From: Diphasiastrum complanatum
Lineage: Eukaryota; Streptophyta; Lycopodiopsida; Lycopodiales; Lycopodiaceae
Assembly: GCA_029204225.1 (NCBI GenBank)
Contig: CM055104.1
Location: 38,680,527-38,744,526, forward strand
Direction: 5' to 3'
DNA: 64,000 bases
Shown: positions 58,880 through 64,000 of the stretch, in pieces
Layout of the letters: every line of letters begins with the position of its first letter
How positions within the stretch are numbered: the first letter of the stretch is position 1
Notes under the pieces: generated by a model
What the model saw: only the letters and a program-made list of their open reading frames with translations
What the model was told of the DNA's origin: nothing
The model's database searches: none
Made by a program: the position numbers and the translations under genes

Positions 58880-60478
58880 AGAATGAACTGTGTGCTACAT
58901 TTGTAGCCTTTAATCCTAAATACCAGAATGTCCAGAGAACTTAAGGGGTTCTACAAGAAGCAAAAGTCAGGCACCAACACATACTGATTTACAGTGAAGA
59001 GCTTCTCCTTCGAGACAAGAAAACAAGTTGAGGCAAAGTACCTATAGAAATGCTATTCTCAGCAGCAACATGAAATTTCCAAGCACCAAAGTCAAAAATT
59101 CAACTGGATGTCATGTATGTACTTCGGTGAGACCCTTCTTTTGAGGACCTCTAAGGCACTCAAATGGCAATACTGTTGAGCTTTATATTTCATGAGAGCT
59201 TATATTGTTTATGGTCCATGTTATAAGGTTCAAGTGAAGCTCTTCAATTTAAATCAAGTTAATTCAAAAGATTCTGTTATGCAAAAAAGGTATATAGACT
59301 TCTATAAGCTTACAGTTGGAACATTATCTTAAGCTTCATGGTGAATGATTCCACAATGACTCTATATAGTCAATTTCTTTATATCGTTGCAATCATGTCC
59401 AAAAATGGCATGGATTAACAACTTTCCTAAGGCATACAAACTGTAACTTTCCCTTGGATTAATCACAAAATCAGCCTTCTTTTGTCAAAGTAGGTAGGAA
59501 AAAACCTCCTAACTTTACTACAGAATGTCATATGCCGATCAATCCATCCCTTTCAAAGGTAGCATGCCCTTGGAAAAAGCGACCTTTCACTTCAATGTCG
59601 GAATAATCTCTTGATGCACACTTAGACACAAGGATAGCTTGTTACAGAAGTCATATTGAGAGGAAAAATTAGCTACAATTCTCAACAAAAGACATTATGA
59701 ACTACTCATATGAACTTCCTCAGGGTTCATAAGGCTACTTAGAGATTTCATGCTCTTTAAGTGTGAATCAAAAGATACCTCGCAAGAAATCTGAATAAAA
59801 TTGTTAAATGAAGAGGTTTACGCAAGCAATCTTAGTGTGATTACTGTAATCACAAGCTGTGAAATAAGAAAAATATCAATAATTGTGTCTAGAGATAAAA
59901 CATAAACAAAACCACCACACATTTTATCCTGCATTACTTCAACTTAGAAGTAGTATGAAGCAGCTTTTGCATTAATTTGATACCTGTAAGAGTCTGAAGC
60001 AACTGGGAGGGTTGACTGACAAGCTCGATCCAACCAATAATAAGCACCAATGCTGCACACAAAGAGAACCTATGGGAAAAGTTTCTACGAACCATAAATG
60101 ATCAAACTACGAATCTTAGCTCCCATGTGCACCTTACCACAGTGGTATTGAAATGCATTGCATGGAGTTCCAAACCCATTTTAAGCATGCCCACTCCAAA
60201 TGTACTTCAAACTTCACATTTTTCAAACTTTTGTTTTGAGTTTTGAACTGTTTGGTTGCTACCTTGGTCTCTCTAGACAAGGCCAGAACAAACATTGCTC
60301 TAGGTCTTCTATCTCAGATTTGGGGAGTTAATTCCTATTTGAGCTTTACATTTGACTCAACTGTATTCCATTGGTCAGCCTCACGCTATTTGTCTAGTCC
60401 CCCTGACCATGTCATTGCTACTAGTGTACATTTACTCGTGCAAAGTCCAACTGCTTGTAGATGACAACTCTCAGCTTC
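58880..60478. other. Intergenic stretch, no gene recognised
   Basis: AT-rich with stops in all frames. A 73-codon open stretch at 60243-60464 has no recognisable motif. Confidence 0.45.
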
Positions 60479-60479
60479 A

Positions 60480-60790
60480 CTACTTACCATGTTGGAGAAT
60501 AGAGCCGTAGATCTTAGTCAATACATGTTCAATCAAGATGGTGCAATAGTTTTCAAGTCTCATGGCGCAGTTGTGAGTGGGATGGATGAGATTGGTGCAC
60601 CGAGATGAAGGGAAACCAACTATGACTGCCTTATTGAGGAGGTGTGCAATGATAGGTGATAGTAGGTCACTAGCATGAATGAGAAGTTCGGCTTCAAGAT
60701 CCTCTACATCATGAGCACGCTTACAATTCAAACTATCAATGGCGTCATGAACCATATGAACTGTGAACATAGAGAACTTTGTGGGCCTAG
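60480..60790 (-). pseudogene. LINE fragment upstream of the RT core
   Basis: The minus strand reads HDVEDLEAELLIHASDLLSPIIAHLLN, then LIHPTHN and NYCTILIEHVLTKIYGSIL. The last block matches NYRTIMIGHIITKLFGTI of LINE copy A, so this is the region just N-terminal to the RT of the same family. It ends at 60480 without the rest of the RT. Confidence 0.7.
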
Positions 60791-60850
60791 AGGTTATGCA
60801 TATGGCAATGATAGGAATGGTATAAAGAGTCGATGCGTATTGTGCCCAAG

Positions 60851-60875
60851 TATAATATATATATATATATATATA
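60851..60875. repeat. (TA)12 microsatellite
   Basis: A TA run at the edge of the LINE fragment and of a GC-rich palindromic segment. Confidence 0.95.
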
Positions 60876-60884
60876 AGGAAGCGG

Positions 60885-61049
60885 ACCCTGGACGCGGATG
60901 CGCGTCCGCATCTGCGTCCGGACGCGGCAGCCTCAGGGGTGCGTCCACGTCCAGAAGCGTCCCCCATTTTTAAAAAAAAAAAACACAGGCACTTGCCCTC
61001 GCTATCCCACATCCCCAAAGCAAAATAAAAACAATTTATGGCCCATGCG

Positions 61050-61079
<30 letters not shown>
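60885..61079. repeat. GC-rich palindromic segment followed by (C)30
   Basis: 60889-60960 repeats GACGCGG / GCGTCC motifs in both orientations, for example GATGCGCGTCCGCATC, a 6-bp stem with a 4-base loop. A poly(A) run follows at about 60971, then 30 consecutive C at 61050-61079. It could be the end of a small DNA transposon; no partner end was found. Confidence 0.55.
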
Positions 61080-61081
<2 letters not shown>

Positions 61082-61335
61082 AATTAATTATCAAAGGGTG
61101 TCTGGCACCCACCTGCCCCCTCCTATTAAAAAATAGGAAAACGATACAAAAAAAAATTTGCAACAGACCTAACCACTACCCCCATGCCTCCCATGTCTGA
61201 TATCTACAAAATCGGACACGAAAGAGCAACAATTTATATTTTTTGAGTCTCCAAAACTTTGTCTCATGCCCTCGCTATCTCTCTCTCCCTGACGAATCTA
61301 TATTATAATATGTATAAATGCAGGTAAACAATGCG

Positions 61336-61445
61336 CTCCCCGGATGAACCTCAACAACTTACTAATTACTTATGCTCCACAATGTCATTCAACACAGGGA
61401 AGTTCAAGACCTACACAGTACCATGGCCTATGTGATGAGATAGGT
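61336..61445. repeat. Detached copy of the 112-bp tandem repeat
   Basis: CGGATGAACCTCAACAACTTACTAATTACTTATGC through GATGAGATAGGTTT matches the unit of the array at 62118-62570, 650 bp away. The DNA between may be an insertion that split the array. Confidence 0.7.
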
Positions 61446-61812
61446 TTAGGGTTTTGGGAGGTACAACGTCACATGGGCAACTAATCGGGGCAGGTCCTGG
61501 AAGATGTCCGCCGGCACAACGAACGGAAGCAAGAAGCAAAATTTCACGAGCGCCAACGAGAGATAATGGCGCGACTACCGGAGCTGCAGCCACGTGCCCT
61601 GCGACTCTCGGACCTGCTCCCCCCTACCCCAGCTGGCGAGGGCCTGGTGCAAAGCGTGCTTGGTGTATTGCAATGTAATGTATGTGTTTATGGAATGCTA
61701 TCAAGGGGGGGTGTATTTCTGTGAAGTGCATCTGCTATCAATCTGCTCTCAATTTTTGTTTAACTGTGTATGATGATTATGGCTGTGGGGTTTATTGTTT
61801 CCATACCACGTC

Positions 61813-61916
<104 letters not shown>

Positions 61917-62117
61917 GCACAGAGCAAGCCACTTCTAACCAACCATAAAAATTGCGTAATTCAAACCATTTCTAACTAGCCATTCAAATTTCACATACCT
62001 AACCATTTCTAACCAATCATGATAAACTAGCCATGACACGAATAGACTGTAAAAAAATATACACATCTGTTTTGATACCAGTGTCCATGATGCTAAAATG
62101 TGTACAAGCTCTCAAGA

Positions 62118-62570
62118 CAGGGAACCACAAGACCTACACACTACTATGTCTTATATGATGAGATCGGTTTCCCCCCGGATGAACTTCAACAGCTTACTAA
62201 TTACTTATGCAAAACTGTGTCATTCACTACAGGGAACCACGAGACCTACACACTACTATGTCTTATATGATGTGATCGGTTTCCCCCCGGATAAACTTCA
62301 ACAACTTACTAATCACTTATGCAAAATTGTGTCATTCACTACAGGGAACCACGAGACACTACTATGTCTTATATGATGTGATCTGTTTCCCCCCGGATGA
62401 ACTTCAACAGCTTACTAATTACTTATGCAAAACTGTGTCATTCACTACAGGGAACCACAAGACCTACACACTACTATGGCTCGGTTGACCAGATCGGTTT
62501 CTCCCCGAATGAACTTCAACGACTTACTAATTACTTATGGCACAGTACCGACACGGGGACCCCGAAACAT
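62118..62570. repeat. 112-bp tandem repeat array, about four units
   Basis: CAGGGAACCAC marks unit starts at 62118, 62230, 62342 and 62448. The third unit lacks CTACAC, so the last spacing is 106 bp. Each unit contains ACACTACTATGTCTTATATGATG, CCCCCCGGATGAACTTCAAC and TTACTAATTACTTATGC. The last unit diverges. 112 is not a multiple of three, so this is non-coding. Confidence 0.9.
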
Positions 62571-63205
62571 CTCCCAGTTTTCAGGTCCCGACCGGACAAA
62601 GTGTCCCTGAAGCCCTGTTTAACGTCGAACTTCGGATGGACGTTTTGGGCCGGTCGTCCATCCGTTCCTCGTCCTATTTGTTCCCACAGGTTTCTATTGA
62701 GGTTTTCCACTGGCCAAAACAGACGGCACCTAAAACGGATCCCGTTTGGAGAAACTGGGCCTTCGGACAGAAAGTTGCAAAACTAGTCCATTTCACGTGA
62801 GCTAATTGCGTTTCTCTCCCGTCGAAATGCCATTTTGACCGAACGATACCCAAATCGAGCCAGGCTCGATTCGTTGAGTTCGTATCGGGATCACGAACCT
62901 GTGGACTATATTCTTGGACCGTTAATGCATTTTAAGTGAATGCTACAAAAGTGCTGCACATACCTGTGGTGCAATGCCTACGACACAATGAGGACGTGGG
63001 TTTGATGATGTTTATGGTTGTGGTTATGATGATTATGGTTGTGGCTTGTTTTAATGGTTATGGCTGTGGGGTTGTGGGTTTATGCTGATTTGTTAGGGTT
63101 TAGGGTGTTATGTTGATTGTGCCATTTGTTAGGGTGTCGGGTTTAGCGTGTTATGTTGAATGGTTGAACATGATGCATATGTTATGAGAGAGATGCAGAT
63201 GTGCT

Positions 63206-63208
<3 letters not shown>

Positions 63209-63256
<48 letters not shown>
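63209..63256. repeat. (CT)24 microsatellite
   Basis: An uninterrupted CT tract ahead of the pyrimidine-rich degenerate repeat. Confidence 0.98.
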
Positions 63257-63257
<1 letters not shown>

Positions 63258-63259
63258 AT

Positions 63260-63820
63260 CGCGATGGCTCCATGGCGCCTTGCAGCGATGGATCCATCTC
63301 TCTCTATCCGCTGCCTCCATCTCCCTTGATTCGCTACCTGAATCTCCCTCTATCCGATGCCTCCATCTCCCTCAATTTGTTGCCTCCATCTCCCTTAATC
63401 CGCTGCCACCCCTACAATCCGCTACCTCCCCTTGCCCTTGAATCTGTTGCCTCCCCCATGATCCGCTTCCTCCCATGTGATCCGCTGCCTCCCCTACGAT
63501 CCACTACCTTGAAACCACTGTGATACGCTGCCTCTCCTGTCCCGCTCCATCCCTTCTCCTGTCCCACCTGTCCTCAAGGTTCTGCCCTGCCCCGCTCCTG
63601 ACCTGTCCCGCTCCATCCCTTCACCTGTCCCGCTCCTTCCCCGCTCCTGCCCCTCTCCTGTCCCGCTCTTGACCTGTCCCGCTCCATCCCCTCTCCTGTC
63701 TCGCTCCTGCCCTTGCTACCTGTCCCTCTGCCTGTCCCTCTCCTCCCCATCGTTGTCCCTCCAATCATTGTCCCTCTATCGTTGTTCCTCCAATCGTTGT
63801 CCCTCTCTCTCTTCTTGCCA
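63260..63820. repeat. Degenerate pyrimidine-rich repeat
   Basis: Two blocks of short degenerate units: GATCCGCTGCCTCC-type (63300-63530), then CCTGTCCCGCTCC-type (63535-63720). The apparent open frames on both strands are by-products of strand composition bias. It lies just upstream of an ATG that opens a proline-rich frame. Confidence 0.7.
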
Positions 63821-63822
63821 TT

Positions 63823-64000
63823 ATGGCTGATTGGCAATCAGTGAATCAGAAGGAAAAGAAGAAAACCCCTCCCCCTTCTCCCTTTGTTTTCTCAACCATC
63901 CCTACTACGGCTCCAAACCCCTTTATGTTGACCCCTCCCTCTCCTGCTTCCTCTCCCTCGCCCCTACCCTCCACTCCCGCAACCTCTACCTCTACCTCTT
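63823..64000 (+). CDS. N-terminus of a proline/serine-rich protein, runs off the window
   Basis: ATG at 63823 (CATTATGGCTGATTGG) opens 59 codons with no stop to the window end. It begins MADWQSVNQKEKKK and continues with Pro/Ser/Thr-rich sequence. The upstream pyrimidine-rich DNA could be a leader or promoter. The function is unknown: it could be a host gene or the first open frame of a retroelement. Confidence 0.4.
   Translation, partial: MADWQSVNQKEKKKTPPPSPFVFSTIPTTAPNPFMLTPPSPASSPSPLPSTPATSTSTS

Noticed and set aside
62118-62570. Tandem repeats as a CRISPR array
   Set aside because: Units are 112 bp with no separate spacers, and the genome is eukaryotic.
63574-63837. Gly/Arg-rich minus-strand open frame
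   Set aside because: Produced by the pyrimidine-rich degenerate repeat on the other strand.

Overview
This is a nuclear genomic window from a land plant. The evidence is a chloroplast-targeted thylakoid-lumen pentapeptide gene, a PLATZ-type zinc-binding transcription factor, GT-AG introns, and Ty1/copia, Ty3/gypsy, LINE and Penelope-like debris. Multi-kilobase introns packed with transposons, very long CT/GA microsatellites and a low gene density suggest a large-genome non-flowering plant such as a fern, but the sequence alone does not settle the lineage. I see no rRNA, tRNA, CRISPR or organelle segment.

Layout. Positions 1-6107 hold a decayed three-gene mobile element. It has a transposase-like gene (+), a gene of unknown function (-), and a (+) gene that fuses a centromeric-histone-H3-like domain to a C48/Ulp1-type cysteine protease. 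The last two diverge from a promoter dense in ACGT and CACTTGTG palindromes. Positions 6131-12860 are nested copia remnants, one with a (CT)72 tract inside its LTR. A further LTR-like piece lies near 14.5-15.2 kb. An intronless PLATZ gene with its own TATA box lies at 15.33-16.61 kb.

Positions 21481-39190 are one gene for a thylakoid lumenal pentapeptide-repeat protein (TL17 type). Its exons total under 0.9 kb but are spread over 17.7 kb. Intron 4 (5.4 kb) and the last large intron (9.8 kb) hold LINE copies, MITE-like elements, two solo LTRs and a complete 2.1-kb non-autonomous LTR element nested inside a LINE. One ancestral 90-nt intron of this gene seems to have lost its GT donor, which leaves 30 extra in-frame codons.

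From 40.9 to 47.1 kb come two copia gag regions in opposite orientations and a Penelope-like reverse transcriptase fragment. At 51.8-54.3 kb a minus-strand multi-exon gene, probably a host gene that I could not identify, is followed by a copia pol pseudogene (54.5-57.4 kb) split by a MITE. A gypsy integrase fragment and a LINE fragment follow. The last 4 kb are repeat-rich: poly(C), a 112-bp tandem repeat, CT tracts and a pyrimidine-rich degenerate repeat. A proline-rich reading frame runs off the right edge.

The most unusual content is the histone-protease transposon gene. After it come the LINE family with a covarying 3' hairpin and a TTC/TC tail, and the transposon-swollen TL17 gene with a damaged splice donor.
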